Origin: Kitasatospora sp. SolWspMP-SS2h | Lineage (GTDB): Bacteria; Actinomycetota; Actinomycetes; Streptomycetales; Streptomycetaceae | Direction: 5' to 3' | DNA: 64,000 nucleotides | Assembly: GCF_003259315.1 (NCBI RefSeq) | Contig: NZ_QLLT01000002.1 | Location: 186,001-250,000 of the forward strand | Shown here: piece by piece, positions 48,883 through 58,180 of the stretch | How positions within the stretch are numbered: position 1 is the first letter of the stretch | Layout: each line of letters opens with the position of its first letter | Made by a program: the position numbers and the translations under genes | The notes under the pieces: generated by a model | What the model saw: the letters and a program-made list of their open reading frames with translations, nothing else | Told to the model about the DNA's origin: nothing | Database searches by the model: none

Positions 48883-49896
48883 ATGACACGACGACTTGCC
48901 GAGGTGGCGAAGAAGGTCGGGGTCAGCGAGGCGACCGTCAGCCGGGTGCTGAACGAGAAGCCCGGTGTCTCCGAAGCGACCAGGGCGGCCGTTCTCACCG
49001 CCCTCGACGTGCTCGGTTACGAGCGGCCCACCCAGCTGCGCGGGGAGCGGGCCCGGCTGATCGGGCTGGTCCTGCCGGAGTTGGGCAACCCGATCTTCCC
49101 GGCGTTCGCCGAGGCGGTGGGCGGCGCGCTGGCCGGCCAGGGGTTCACGCCGGTGCTGTGCACCCAGACCGCGGGCGGGGTCTCCGAGGCCGACTACGTC
49201 GACCTGCTGCTGGAGCAGCACGTCTCCGGCGTGGTGTTCTTCGGCGGCCTCTACGCCCAGGGCGACGCCCCGCACGACCACTACCAGCGGCTGGCCGAGC
49301 GCAGCCTGCCCACCGTGCTGCTGAACGCGGCGATCGACCACCTGGACTTCCCCCGGGTCTCCTGCGACGACGCGGTGGCGATCGAGCAGGCCTTCGGCCA
49401 CCTGCGCCAGTTGGGGCACACCAAGGTCGGCCTGGTGCTCGGCCCGCTGGACCACATGCCCTCGCAGCGCAAGCTCGCCGCGGCCCGGGCGGTGGTGGCC
49501 AAGCTGGGCCTGGAGCTGCCGGAGCAGCACGTCGAGCGGGCGCTGTTCAGCCTGGAGGGCGGCCAGGCGGCCACCACCCGGCTGCTGCGCCAGGGCGTCA
49601 CCGGCGTGGTCTGCGCGAGCGACCCGCTGGCCCTGGGCGCGGTCCGCGCGGTGCGCCGGGCCGGGCTCGCGGTGCCGGACGACGTGTCGGTGGTCGGGTA
49701 CGACGACTCCTCGTTCATGATGTGCACCGACCCGCCGCTGACCACCGTCCGGCAGCCGATCGAGGCGATGGGCCGGGCCGTGGTGGACCTGCTGGTCGGC
49801 GAGATCGCCGGGGTCCGGGTCACCCACGACGAGCTGCTGTTCGAGCCCGAGCTGGTGGTGCGCGGTTCGACCGCGCCGGCCCGCGAGCGGAGCTGA
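48883..49896 (+). CDS. LacI-family transcriptional regulator 1
   Basis: This 337-residue repressor has the LacI helix-turn-helix at residues 5-55 (LAEVAKKVGVSEATVSRVLN, then the hinge-region DVLGYERPTQL) and a periplasmic-binding-like effector domain (GLVLPELGNPIFPAFAEAV, VSVVGYDDSSFMM). The effector is probably an alpha-glucan oligosaccharide because an alpha-1,3-glucanase gene and a sugar ABC operon follow. It is strikingly similar to the second LacI protein encoded at 54485-55495, especially over the first 90 residues and the C-terminus. A palindrome overlaps its promoter, and a leaderless start is likely. Confidence 0.92.
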   Translation: MTRRLAEVAKKVGVSEATVSRVLNEKPGVSEATRAAVLTALDVLGYERPTQLRGERARLIGLVLPELGNPIFPAFAEAVGGALAGQGFTPVLCTQTAGGVSEADYVDLLLEQHVSGVVFFGGLYAQGDAPHDHYQRLAERSLPTVLLNAAIDHLDFPRVSCDDAVAIEQAFGHLRQLGHTKVGLVLGPLDHMPSQRKLAAARAVVAKLGLELPEQHVERALFSLEGGQAATTRLLRQGVTGVVCASDPLALGAVRAVRRAGLAVPDDVSVVGYDDSSFMMCTDPPLTTVRQPIEAMGRAVVDLLVGEIAGVRVTHDELLFEPELVVRGSTAPARERS

Positions 49897-49945
49897 TCAG
49901 CAGCAGGTAGCAGGCCCCTGACGCGGGGTCACGACGGGACCGCCG

Positions 49946-49978
49946 AGCGGGCGGGCACTTCGGTGCCCGCCCGCTTTT
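49946..49978 (+). terminator. terminator after the first lacI gene
   Basis: AGCGGGCGGGCAC-TTCG-GTGCCCGCCCGCT forms a perfect 13-bp stem with a stable tetraloop, followed by TTT. This is one of the most classical intrinsic terminators in the window. Confidence 0.92.
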
Positions 49979-50003
49979 CGTGTGCGCGGACTTGGACCGA
50001 TCC

Positions 50004-50078
50004 GTTGACATGCTCGTAGCGCCGCTGTAACTCTTGGCTGCCATCACGCAAAAGATGGACAGAAGATTGTCATCTTCT
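50004..50078 (+). promoter_or_regulatory. leader of the glucanase gene: -35 box, CGCAA half-site and inverted repeat
   Basis: TTGACA (around 50004) is a perfect -35 hexamer, with TAACTC 17 bases on as a weak -10. ACGCAAAAG (50046-50054) shares the CGCAA core of the lacI operators. AGAAGAT-TGTC-ATCTTCT (50061-50078) is a perfect 7-bp-arm inverted repeat just before the start region and may act as an operator or a leader hairpin. Confidence 0.45.
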
Positions 50079-50098
50079 CGACCTTATGAAGGGACGTC

Positions 50099-53000
50099 AT
50101 GAGATCGAAGCGCATAACCGCGCGGCTGACGGCGTCGTCGGCCACGCTGGGAATGCTCCTGCTCGCCGGGCCCCTCCTCCCGGCGGCACAGGCGGCGGGA
50201 GGGCCGAACCTGGCCCTCGGCAAGACCGTCACCGCCTCCAGCACCAACGGCACGTTCGGCGCCGGCAACGTCAACGACGGCAGCCAGGACAGCTACTGGG
50301 AGTCCAACGGCCTCTCCTCCGCGCAGTGGGTCCAGGTCGACCTGGGCTCGGCGGCCTCCATCGACACGGTGGTGCTCAAGGTCCCCGGCTCCTGGGGCGC
50401 CCGGACCGAGACGCTCAGCGTGCTCGGCTCCACCGACGGCAGCAACTTCTCCACCATCACCGCCTCGGCGAACTACACCTTCGACCCGGCCTCCGGCGAC
50501 AAGGCGACGATCTCCTTCGGGGCCACCACCGCCCGGTACGTGCGGGTCAACATCACCGCCAACACCGGCTGGCAGGCCGCCCAGGTCTCCGAACTCGAGG
50601 TCTACGGCGCCACCTCCGCCTCCGCGAACCTGCTGGCCGGCCGCACCTTCACCGCCAGCGGCTACTCGCAGACCTACGTGGCCGGCAACGTCGGCGACAG
50701 CAACCAGGCCACCTACTGGGAGAGCGCCAACAACGCCTTCCCGCAGTGGGTCCAGGGCGACCTCGGCTCGGCCGTCCCGGTCAACAAGCTGGTGCTCAAG
50801 CTGCCGGCCGGCTGGGAGAAGCGCACCGAGACGCTCAAGGTCCAGGGCTCCACCGACGGCAGCAACTTCACCGACCTGGTGGCCTCGGCCGGCTACGTGT
50901 TCGACCCGGCCGCCGGCAACGCGGTGACCGTCAACCTGTCGACCACCACCACCCGGTACCTGCGGCTGACCTTCACCGGCAACACCGCCTGGCCGGCCGG
51001 CCAGCTCTCCGAGTTCGAGGCGTACGGCCCGACCTCCGGCGACACCCAGGCCCCCAGCGCCCCGTCCAACCTGGCCTACACCTCGCCCGCCTCCGGCCAG
51101 ATCAAGCTGACCTGGAACGCGGCCAGCGACAACACGGGCGTCACCGGCTACGACGTCTACGCCGACGGCGCGCTGCTCACCTCGGTGTCGGGCACCACCC
51201 TGACCTACACCGACAGCCGCCCGGACAGCGCCACGGTGTCGTACTACGTGAAGGCGAAGGACGCGGCGGGCAACCAGTCCGCGGCCTCCAACACCGTCAC
51301 CCGCACCGGCCAGGGCGGCGACACCCAGGCCCCCAGCGCCCCGTCCAACCTGGCCTACACCTCGCCCGCCTCCGGCCAGGTCAAGCTGACCTGGGGCGCG
51401 TCCGCCGACAACACGGGCGTCACCGGCTACGACGTGTACGCCAACGGCGCGCTGCGCGGCAGCGTCAACGGCACCACCCTGACGTACACCGACAGCCAGC
51501 CGGACACCGCGACCGTCTCGTACTACGTGAAGGCGAAGGACGCGGCGGGCAACCAGTCCGCGGCCTCCAACACCGTGGTGCGCACCGGCACCGGCACCGG
51601 GACGGGCACCAACCTGGCGGCGGGCAAGCCGATCACGGCCTCCTCCTCCACCTTCACCTTCGTGGCGACCAACGCCAACGACAACGACACCTCCACCTAC
51701 TGGGAGAGCGCGGCGGGCAGCTATCCGAGCACCCTCGCGGTGAAGCTGGGCGCGAACGCGACCACCAGCGCGGTCGTGGTCAAGCTCAACCCGGGCTCGG
51801 CGTGGGGCGCCCGCACCCAGACCATCGAGGTGGACGGCCGCGAGCAGAGCGCGAGCGGCTTCAGCACGCTGGTCGCGGCCAAGAGCTACAGCTTCGACCC
51901 GGCGAGCGGCAACACCGTCACCATCCCGGTGAGCGCGACCGTCGCCGACGTGCAGCTGAAGTTCACCACCAACTCCGGCTCCAGCGGCGCCCAGGCCGCC
52001 GAGTTCCAGGTGATCGGCGTCCCGGCCCCCAACCCGGACCTGACCGTCACCTCGGTGAGCAGCAACCCGGCCACCCCCGTGGAGACCGACACCCCGACCC
52101 TGTCGGCGGTGGTGAAGAACACCGGCACCAACGCCTCCGGCGCCACCTCGGTGAACTTCTACCTCGGTGCCACCAAGGTCGGCTCGGCCAACGTCGGCGC
52201 CCTCGCGGCCGGCGCCTCCGCCACCGTCTCCGCGCAGATCCCGGCGCAGAACGCGGGCAGCTACCAGCTGACCGCGAAGGTCGACGAGGACAACAAGGTC
52301 ATCGAGCAGGACGAGACCAACAACTCGTTCACCGCCGCGAGCGCCCTGACGGTCAACCAGGTCGCCTCCTCCGACCTGGTCGCCGCCCCCTCGACCTGGT
52401 CGCCCTCCAACCCGGCGAACGGCAGCGCGGTGAACTTCACCGTCGCGGTCAAGAACCAGGGCACGGTGGCCAGCGCCTCCGGCAGCCACGGCATCACGGT
52501 GACCGTCGCGGACGCCACCACCGGCACCGTGCTGAAGACCCTGACCGGCGCGTACAGCGGCACGCTCGCCCCCGGCGCCACCAGCAGCCCGGTCTCGCTC
52601 GGCAGCTGGACCGCCGCCAACGGCCGCTACACCGTCAAGACGGTGATCGCCAACGACGGCAACGAGCTGCCGGTCAAGCAGGCCAACAACACCTCCACCC
52701 AGTCCCTGTACGTCGGCCGCGGCGCCAACCTGCCGTTCGACAACTACGAGGCCGAGGACGGCGTGCTGGCCGGCGGCGCCCAGGTGGTCGGCCCCAACCG
52801 CACCATCGGCGACGTGGCGGGCGAGGCGTCCGGCCGCAAGGCCGTCACGCTGAACACCACCGGCTCCTCGGTGGAGTTCACCACCAAGGCCGCGACCAAC
52901 ACCCTGGTCACCCGGTTCTCCATCCCGGACGCGGCCGGCGGCGACGGCACCAACGCCACCCTGAACGTCTACGTCGACGGCACCTTCCTCAAGGCGATCG

Positions 53001-54397
53001 ACCTGACCTCCAAGTACGCCTGGCTGTACGGCTCCGAGACCGCCCCGGGCAACGGCCCGAGCGCCGGCAGCCCGCGGCACATCTACGACGAGGCCAACGT
53101 CCTGCTGGGCACCACCGTCCCGGCCGGTCACAAGATCAAGCTGCAGAAGGACTCGGCGAACACCTCGCAGTACGCGATCGACTTCGTCAGCCTGGAGCAG
53201 GCCACCCAGGTCGCCAACCCGGACCCGGCCAAGTACGTGGTCCCGACCGGCTTCGCGCAGGGCGACGTGCAGGCGGCCCTGGACAAGGTCCGGATGGACA
53301 CCACCGGCACCCTGGTCGGCGTCTACCTCCCGGCCGGCGACTACCAGACCGCGAACAAGTTCCAGGTCTACGGCAAGCCGGTGAAGGTCGTCGGCGCGGG
53401 CCCGTGGTTCACCCGCTTCTACGCCCCGACCAGCCAGTCCAACACCGACGTCGGCTTCCGGGCCGAGTCCACCGCCAACGGCTCGACCTTCAGCGGGTTC
53501 GCCTACTTCGGCAACTACACCTCGCGGATCGACGGCCCCGGCAAGGTGTTCGACTTCTCCAACGTCGCGAACATCACGATCGACAACATCTGGACCGAGC
53601 ACATGGTCTGCATGTACTGGGGTGCCAACACGGACTTCACGACGATCACCAACTCGCGGATCCGGGACACCTTCGCCGACGGCATCAACATGACCAACGG
53701 CTCGACCGACAACCTGGTCTCCAACAACGAGGCCCGGGCCACCGGTGACGACTCCTTCGCGCTGTTCTCCGCGATCGACGCGGGCGGTGCGGACGAGAAG
53801 AACAACGTGTTCCAGAACCTGACCTCGATCCTGACCTGGCGCGCGGCGGGCATCGCGGTGTACGGCGGCTATGCCAACACCTTCCGCAACATCTACATCG
53901 CGGACACCCTCTGCTACTCGGGCGTGACGATCTCCTCGCTGGACTTCGGCTACGCCATGAACGGCTTCGGGACGGACCCGACCAACCTGCAGAACATCTC
54001 GATCGTGCGGGCCGGCGGCCACTTCTGGGGCTCGCAGGTCTTCCCGGCGATCTGGGTGTTCTCCGCCTCCAAGGTGTTCCAGGGCATCCGGGTGAGCGAC
54101 GTGGACATCGTCGACCCCACCTACAGCGGCATCATGTTCCAGACCAACTACGTGGGCGGTCAGCCGCAGAACCCGATCAAGGACACCGTCTTCACCAACG
54201 TCTCGATCACCGGGGCGCAGAAGAGCGGCGACGCCTTCGACGCCAAGTCCGGCTACGGCCTGTGGGCCAACGAGATGCCGGAGGCGGGCCAGGGCCCGGC
54301 GGTCGGTGACGTCACCTTCAACCACCTGACCCTGAGCAACAACTACAAGGACATCCAGAACACCACCTCGACGATGCACATCACCGTCAACCCGTAA
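50099..54397 (+). CDS. secreted multi-domain GH87 alpha-1,3-glucanase (mutanase/mycodextranase type)
   Basis: This is a 1432-residue exported enzyme. In order it has a signal peptide (about 32), two discoidin-type carbohydrate-binding modules (about 35-180, 180-315), two nearly identical fibronectin III modules (about 314-500) and a third discoidin-like module (about 505-640). Two CARDB modules (DLTVTSVSSNP, DLVAAPSTWSP) and a CBM35-like module (YEAEDGVLAGGAQ) follow. The C-terminal catalytic part (from about 1045) is a right-handed beta-helix. FADGIN gives Asp1194 and TGDDSF gives Asp1217/1218; the 23+1 spacing equals the essential Asp triad I recall for Paenibacillus GH87 glucanase. It should cut alpha-1,3-glucan of fungal walls or plaque-like polymers outside the cell. 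GAAGGG precedes the ATG. Confidence 0.85.
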   Translation: MRSKRITARLTASSATLGMLLLAGPLLPAAQAAGGPNLALGKTVTASSTNGTFGAGNVNDGSQDSYWESNGLSSAQWVQVDLGSAASIDTVVLKVPGSWGARTETLSVLGSTDGSNFSTITASANYTFDPASGDKATISFGATTARYVRVNITANTGWQAAQVSELEVYGATSASANLLAGRTFTASGYSQTYVAGNVGDSNQATYWESANNAFPQWVQGDLGSAVPVNKLVLKLPAGWEKRTETLKVQGSTDGSNFTDLVASAGYVFDPAAGNAVTVNLSTTTTRYLRLTFTGNTAWPAGQLSEFEAYGPTSGDTQAPSAPSNLAYTSPASGQIKLTWNAASDNTGVTGYDVYADGALLTSVSGTTLTYTDSRPDSATVSYYVKAKDAAGNQSAASNTVTRTGQGGDTQAPSAPSNLAYTSPASGQVKLTWGASADNTGVTGYDVYANGALRGSVNGTTLTYTDSQPDTATVSYYVKAKDAAGNQSAASNTVVRTGTGTGTGTNLAAGKPITASSSTFTFVATNANDNDTSTYWESAAGSYPSTLAVKLGANATTSAVVVKLNPGSAWGARTQTIEVDGREQSASGFSTLVAAKSYSFDPASGNTVTIPVSATVADVQLKFTTNSGSSGAQAAEFQVIGVPAPNPDLTVTSVSSNPATPVETDTPTLSAVVKNTGTNASGATSVNFYLGATKVGSANVGALAAGASATVSAQIPAQNAGSYQLTAKVDEDNKVIEQDETNNSFTAASALTVNQVASSDLVAAPSTWSPSNPANGSAVNFTVAVKNQGTVASASGSHGITVTVADATTGTVLKTLTGAYSGTLAPGATSSPVSLGSWTAANGRYTVKTVIANDGNELPVKQANNTSTQSLYVGRGANLPFDNYEAEDGVLAGGAQVVGPNRTIGDVAGEASGRKAVTLNTTGSSVEFTTKAATNTLVTRFSIPDAAGGDGTNATLNVYVDGTFLKAIDLTSKYAWLYGSETAPGNGPSAGSPRHIYDEANVLLGTTVPAGHKIKLQKDSANTSQYAIDFVSLEQATQVANPDPAKYVVPTGFAQGDVQAALDKVRMDTTGTLVGVYLPAGDYQTANKFQVYGKPVKVVGAGPWFTRFYAPTSQSNTDVGFRAESTANGSTFSGFAYFGNYTSRIDGPGKVFDFSNVANITIDNIWTEHMVCMYWGANTDFTTITNSRIRDTFADGINMTNGSTDNLVSNNEARATGDDSFALFSAIDAGGADEKNNVFQNLTSILTWRAAGIAVYGGYANTFRNIYIADTLCYSGVTISSLDFGYAMNGFGTDPTNLQNISIVRAGGHFWGSQVFPAIWVFSASKVFQGIRVSDVDIVDPTYSGIMFQTNYVGGQPQNPIKDTVFTNVSITGAQKSGDAFDAKSGYGLWANEMPEAGQGPAVGDVTFNHLTLSNNYKDIQNTTSTMHITVNP
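51038..51595 (+). repeat. tandem duplication of 279 bp encoding two FN3 modules
   Basis: Two adjoining units (51038-51316 and 51317-51595) are nearly identical, including long uninterrupted matches at both ends (starting GGCGACACCCAGGCCCCCAG). This is a recent in-frame duplication of one fibronectin III linker module. Confidence 0.85.
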
Positions 54398-54413
54398 CCC
54401 CTCCGACCCCGGG

Positions 54414-54445
54414 CAGGACGGGCGCCTCTGACAGCGCCCGTCCTG
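54414..54445. terminator. hairpin between the glucanase and second lacI gene
   Basis: CAGGACGGGCGC (54414-54425) pairs perfectly with GCGCCCGTCCTG (54434-54445), with an 8-base loop and TT after it, between two convergent genes. Confidence 0.85.
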
Positions 54446-54484
54446 TTCGGCATCCCCGGGAACGGGTGCGGAGGCGAGGGGGAG

Positions 54485-55495
54485 TCAGGCCCGGCCCGGG
54501 GCCAGGCCGGTGGAGCCCCGCACGACCAGCTCGGGCTCGAACAGCAGCTCGCCGGGGGAGACCGTGCCGCCCTCGATCTGGCCGACCAGCAGCTCCACGG
54601 CGGTCCGGCCGAGCGCCTCGATCGGCTGCCGGACGGTGGTCAGCGGCGGCCGGGTGCAGTTGATGAACACCGAGTCGTCGAAGCCGATCACCGACAGGTC
54701 GCCGGGGACGTCCAGCCCGGCCCGCCGGGCGGCCCGGACGGCCCCCAGGGCGAGCGGGTCGCTGGCGCAGATCACGCCGGTCACCCCCGCCTCCAGCAGC
54801 CGCCCCACGGCGGCGTGGCCGCCCTCCAGGCCGAACAGCGCGTGCGCGACCCACTCCGGCCGCGGCTCGCCGCCCCGGAGCGCGTACTGGCACCGGAAGG
54901 CCGCCAGCTTGCGGCGGGACGGGATGTGGTCCTCCGGACCCACCATCAGCCCGATCCGCTCGTGCCCCAGCGTGGCCAGGTGGCCGAACGCCTGGGCCAC
55001 CGCGACCGCGTCGTCGGTCGACACCTGCGGGAAGCCGAGCCGCTCCACCGAGGCGTTCAGCAGCACCACGGGCACGCCGCGCTCGCGCAGCTGCGCGAAG
55101 TGCGCGTGCGAGCCGTCCGCCTGCGCGCACTGCCCGCCGGCGAAGACGACGCCGGAGACCTGCTGGTCGAGCAGCATGCTGACGTGCCCGGCCTCCCCGA
55201 CGCCCGCCGTGCGGGTGCACAGCAGCGGCGTGAAGCCGCGCTGCGCGAGCGCGCCGCCGACCACCTCCGCCAGCGCCGGGAAGATCGGGTTCTGCAGCTC
55301 CGGCAGCACCAGTCCGATCAGCCGGGCGCGTTCCCCGCGCAGCTGGGTGGGCCGTTCGTAGCCGAGGACATCGAGTGCGGTGAGCACCGCGCTGCGGGTG
55401 GCGGCGCCGACCCCGGGCCGGCCGTTGAGCACCCGGCTGACCGTGGCCTCGCTGACTCCGACCTTCTGCGCGACCAGCGAGAGCTTGCTTTTCAT
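54485..55495 (-). CDS. LacI-family transcriptional regulator 2
   Basis: This 336-residue repressor is a paralogue of the one at 48883. Its helix-turn-helix reads LSLVAQKVGVSEATVSRVLN, followed by the same DVLGYERPTQL hinge and an effector domain with GLVLPELQNPIFPALAEVV and LSVIGFDDSVFIN. It is convergent with the glucanase gene and divergent from the ABC operon, whose promoter it most likely controls. The ATG at 55495 is preferred as the LacI fold begins there. TACTTT ends 6 bases upstream, suggesting a leaderless mRNA, and a longer upstream frame has no start signal. Confidence 0.92.
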   Translation of the reverse strand: MKSKLSLVAQKVGVSEATVSRVLNGRPGVGAATRSAVLTALDVLGYERPTQLRGERARLIGLVLPELQNPIFPALAEVVGGALAQRGFTPLLCTRTAGVGEAGHVSMLLDQQVSGVVFAGGQCAQADGSHAHFAQLRERGVPVVLLNASVERLGFPQVSTDDAVAVAQAFGHLATLGHERIGLMVGPEDHIPSRRKLAAFRCQYALRGGEPRPEWVAHALFGLEGGHAAVGRLLEAGVTGVICASDPLALGAVRAARRAGLDVPGDLSVIGFDDSVFINCTRPPLTTVRQPIEALGRTAVELLVGQIEGGTVSPGELLFEPELVVRGSTGLAPGRA

Positions 55496-55501
55496 GCGCA
55501 A

Positions 55502-55546
55502 AAGTAGAACAGGATCGAGCAAGAAACTGCAAGGATGCCTTGCAGG
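55502..55546 (-). promoter_or_regulatory. operator and leaderless promoter of the second lacI gene
   Basis: CTGCAAGG-ATG-CCTTGCAG (55528-55546) is a perfect palindrome with 8-bp arms, 33-51 bases upstream of the start. TACTTT (complement of 55502-55507) is the -10-like element. The arms share the GCAAG core with the operator at 48845-48861. Confidence 0.55.
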
Positions 55547-55641
55547 GGTGACCGACCGGCGCCTGTGGCGGGGGCGGGCCGGTCCGGCCGAGACGATCCG
55601 GGTGATGCAGAGTCGTAACTTTTCAATTTCTCGTCGCACTC

Positions 55642-55670
55642 TTGCGTTAACTCTGCGAAACACCTACGTT
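55642..55670 (+). promoter_or_regulatory. promoter of the sugar ABC operon
   Basis: TTGCGT (55642-55647) and TACGTT (55665-55670) are 17 bases apart, about 62 bases before the ATG of the binding-protein gene. The -35 element lies in CTTGCGTTAA, the same core as the lacI operators, so a LacI protein could block it. Confidence 0.5.
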
Positions 55671-55731
55671 CCTCACACGTCAGGCTTTCGCCCGGCCTCA
55701 CCCGAAACCTCTTCCCACCCATGGGGTACGC

Positions 55732-57159
55732 ATGAAGCTGAACAGATCGAGCAAGATGGCCGCCGTCGCGCTCGCCACAGGTCTGCTCCTGAGCACCGCC
55801 GCGTGCAGCAGCTCCTCCTCCACCGGCAGCGGCGACGCCGCGGCCGGCACGGCGGACGGCAAGCCGCTCGACCCGAACGCGACCGTCACCATCTCGATCG
55901 ACTGCGCCCCGGGTGCGGACCAGGCCGCGGGCAAGGCCAACTACGCGGACGACCTCGCGCTCTTCAAGACCAAGTACCCGAACGTCACCATCAACGCGAA
56001 GCCGTACGTCGGCCAGTGCGAGGTGCCGGCCCAGCAGACCGCGCAGTACAAGGCGCACGACGAGACCGGCGCGTTCCACGCCTACTTCACCGACCGCGAC
56101 GCCACCCTGAACTCCGGCGACGCGCAGGACATCACGAAGTACGTCAACGACGAAACGCTGCCCGGCTTCTCCTCGATGCTGCCGTCCGTCAAGGACAACA
56201 TGACGGTCGACGGCAAGGTCTACGCGCTGCCGATCAACTACTACACCACCGGCCTGGTCTACAACCGCGACCTGTTCAAGCAGGCCGGCCTCGACCCCGA
56301 CAAGCCGCCGACCACCTGGGACGAGGTGCAGGCCGCGGCCAAGAAGATCGCCGCGCTCGGCAACGGCATCTCCGGCTACGAGGACTACAGCGGCGGCAAC
56401 ACCGGCGGCTGGCATTTCACCTCGGAGCTGTACAGCCTCGGCGGCAAGATGGTCTCGGACGACGGCAAGAAGGCCGCGTTCAACTCGGCCGAGGGCAAGC
56501 AGGTCCTCAAGCGCCTGCACGACATGCGCTTCACCGACCAGAGCATCGGCGCCACCCCGGTCACCCAGTGGGCCGACGCCTTCCCGCCGCTGGCCACCGG
56601 CAAGGTCGGCATGTTCCTCGGCGCCCCCGACGTCGTCAAGCACCTGATCGAGGTGCTCGGCGCCGACGCCAAGGCCTGGGGCCTCGGCCCGATGCCCGGC
56701 GCCACCGGCCCCGGCAACAGCCTCGGCGGCGGCGACCTCTACTACATCAAGAAAGGCCAGACCCCGAACCAGATCAAGGCCGAGATCGCCTGGATCAACT
56801 TCCAGTACCAGACCCCGGACGTCGGCCAGTTCAACTTCCCCCGCGCCAAGACCCTGGCCGGCAGCAGCAAGGACCCGGTCGCGATCGCCGTCCCGCAGCC
56901 GTACTTCTGGTCCGCCGACTCGCCGCAGATCAAGGCGATCACCGAGTCGCTGAAGACCAACGGCAACCTGCCGCTGTCCAACTACGACCCCTACATCAAG
57001 AACCCCACCAAGTCGATCACCGAGCCGCCGGCCGCCCAGCAGCTCTACAAGATCCTCGACACCGCGATGTCGGCCGCGATGACCGACCCGAACGCCAACC
57101 TCGACAGCGTGCTCGCCACCGCCGAGACCCAGGCCAACCAGATCCTGGCCAACCAGTGA
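55732..57159 (+). CDS. sugar ABC transporter substrate-binding lipoprotein
   Basis: This 475-residue extracellular lipoprotein of the MalE-like family has a signal peptide with lipobox STAAC (Cys at about residue 25) and a Ser/Gly-rich linker. The two-lobed binding protein fold contains YALPINYYTTGLVYNRDLFK, WDEVQAAAKKIAALG and AFPPLATGKVGMFLGAPDVV. It should bind oligosaccharides, here probably alpha-glucan fragments released by the GH87 enzyme. It is the first gene of a four-gene operon with two permeases and an alpha-glucosidase. The ATG lacks a strong Shine-Dalgarno site. Confidence 0.9.
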   Translation: MKLNRSSKMAAVALATGLLLSTAACSSSSSTGSGDAAAGTADGKPLDPNATVTISIDCAPGADQAAGKANYADDLALFKTKYPNVTINAKPYVGQCEVPAQQTAQYKAHDETGAFHAYFTDRDATLNSGDAQDITKYVNDETLPGFSSMLPSVKDNMTVDGKVYALPINYYTTGLVYNRDLFKQAGLDPDKPPTTWDEVQAAAKKIAALGNGISGYEDYSGGNTGGWHFTSELYSLGGKMVSDDGKKAAFNSAEGKQVLKRLHDMRFTDQSIGATPVTQWADAFPPLATGKVGMFLGAPDVVKHLIEVLGADAKAWGLGPMPGATGPGNSLGGGDLYYIKKGQTPNQIKAEIAWINFQYQTPDVGQFNFPRAKTLAGSSKDPVAIAVPQPYFWSADSPQIKAITESLKTNGNLPLSNYDPYIKNPTKSITEPPAAQQLYKILDTAMSAAMTDPNANLDSVLATAETQANQILANQ

Positions 57160-57233
57160 CCGGTGCCGCCGGCCGGACCGCCCCCTCCCGGCGGCCCGGC
57201 CGGCGGCCGGCACCCTGACGAGGAGCCATCCCC

Positions 57234-58178
57234 ATGACCACCACGCTGAGCCGCGGACCGGCCCGCGCCGGGGCGGCCCGCACCGGGGCCAAGCCGTCGG
57301 GCGGCGCCCTGCGCCGCGCCGTCGCGCGCAACCTGCGCGCCCACGCCTTCCTGATCGGCGCCCTGCTCTGCTTCGCGCTGTTCACCTGGTACCCGATGGT
57401 CCGCGAGATCATCATGTCGTTCCAGAAGGTCCGCTACGGCGAGACCCACTGGGTCGGGTTCGACAACTTCCGGCAGATCTTCGCCGACCCGGAGTTCTGG
57501 CCCGCGTGGGGCCACACCCTCGAATTCACCGGCATCGCCCTGTTCTTCGGCTTCGTCGCCCCGTTCGTCACCGCCATCGTGATCAACGAGTTCCGGCACG
57601 CCCAGAGCTACCTGCGCATCCTGGTCTACCTGCCCGTGATGCTGCCCCCGGTCGCGGGCATCCTGCTGTTCAAGTACTTCATGGACCCCGGCTACGGCCT
57701 CTTCAACCAGATCCTGGAGTTCCTGCACCTGCCGACCTCGTCCTGGCTGGCCTCGCCGGACACCGCGATGTTCTCCCTGGTCATCGTCTCGACCTGGGCC
57801 AACATGGGCAGCGCCACCCTGGTCTACCTGGCCGCCCTGCAGAGCATCCCCGGCGAGCTCTACGAGGCCGCCGAACTGGACGGCGCCGGCGTGCTGCGCC
57901 GCATCTGGCACGTCACCGTGCCGCAGACCCGGCTGATCCTCTCGCTGATGCTGATGCTGCAGGTGGTCGCCACCATGCAGATGTTCACCGAGTCCTTCGT
58001 GCTCACCGGCGGCGGACCGCAGGGATCGACCACCACCGTGGTCTACATGCTCTACAACTACGCGTTCAACTTCGACAAGTTCAACACCGCAGCCGCGCTG
58101 GGCGTCGTCCTGCTGCTGGTACTCGGCGCGTTCTCCGCCCTCTACCTGTGGCTGGAGCGCCGGGGCGGGGAGGAGTGA
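57234..58178 (+). CDS. sugar ABC transporter permease (MalF-like)
   Basis: This 314-residue inner-membrane protein has six membrane segments and the EAA loop YEAAELDGAGVLRRIWHVTVP, through which it contacts the ATPase. A soluble basic stretch of about 35 residues precedes TM1. Length and order fit CUT1 family permeases for di- and oligosaccharides. GAGGAGCC lies just before the ATG. It follows the binding-protein gene by 74 bases. Confidence 0.92.
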   Translation: MTTTLSRGPARAGAARTGAKPSGGALRRAVARNLRAHAFLIGALLCFALFTWYPMVREIIMSFQKVRYGETHWVGFDNFRQIFADPEFWPAWGHTLEFTGIALFFGFVAPFVTAIVINEFRHAQSYLRILVYLPVMLPPVAGILLFKYFMDPGYGLFNQILEFLHLPTSSWLASPDTAMFSLVIVSTWANMGSATLVYLAALQSIPGELYEAAELDGAGVLRRIWHVTVPQTRLILSLMLMLQVVATMQMFTESFVLTGGGPQGSTTTVVYMLYNYAFNFDKFNTAAALGVVLLLVLGAFSALYLWLERRGGEE

Positions 58179-58180
58179 CG

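Noticed and set aside
50084..54379. 1431-codon open frame on the minus strand
   Set aside because: It is the antisense shadow of the GH87 gene; the product is Val/Gly/Ala/Arg repetition without structure.
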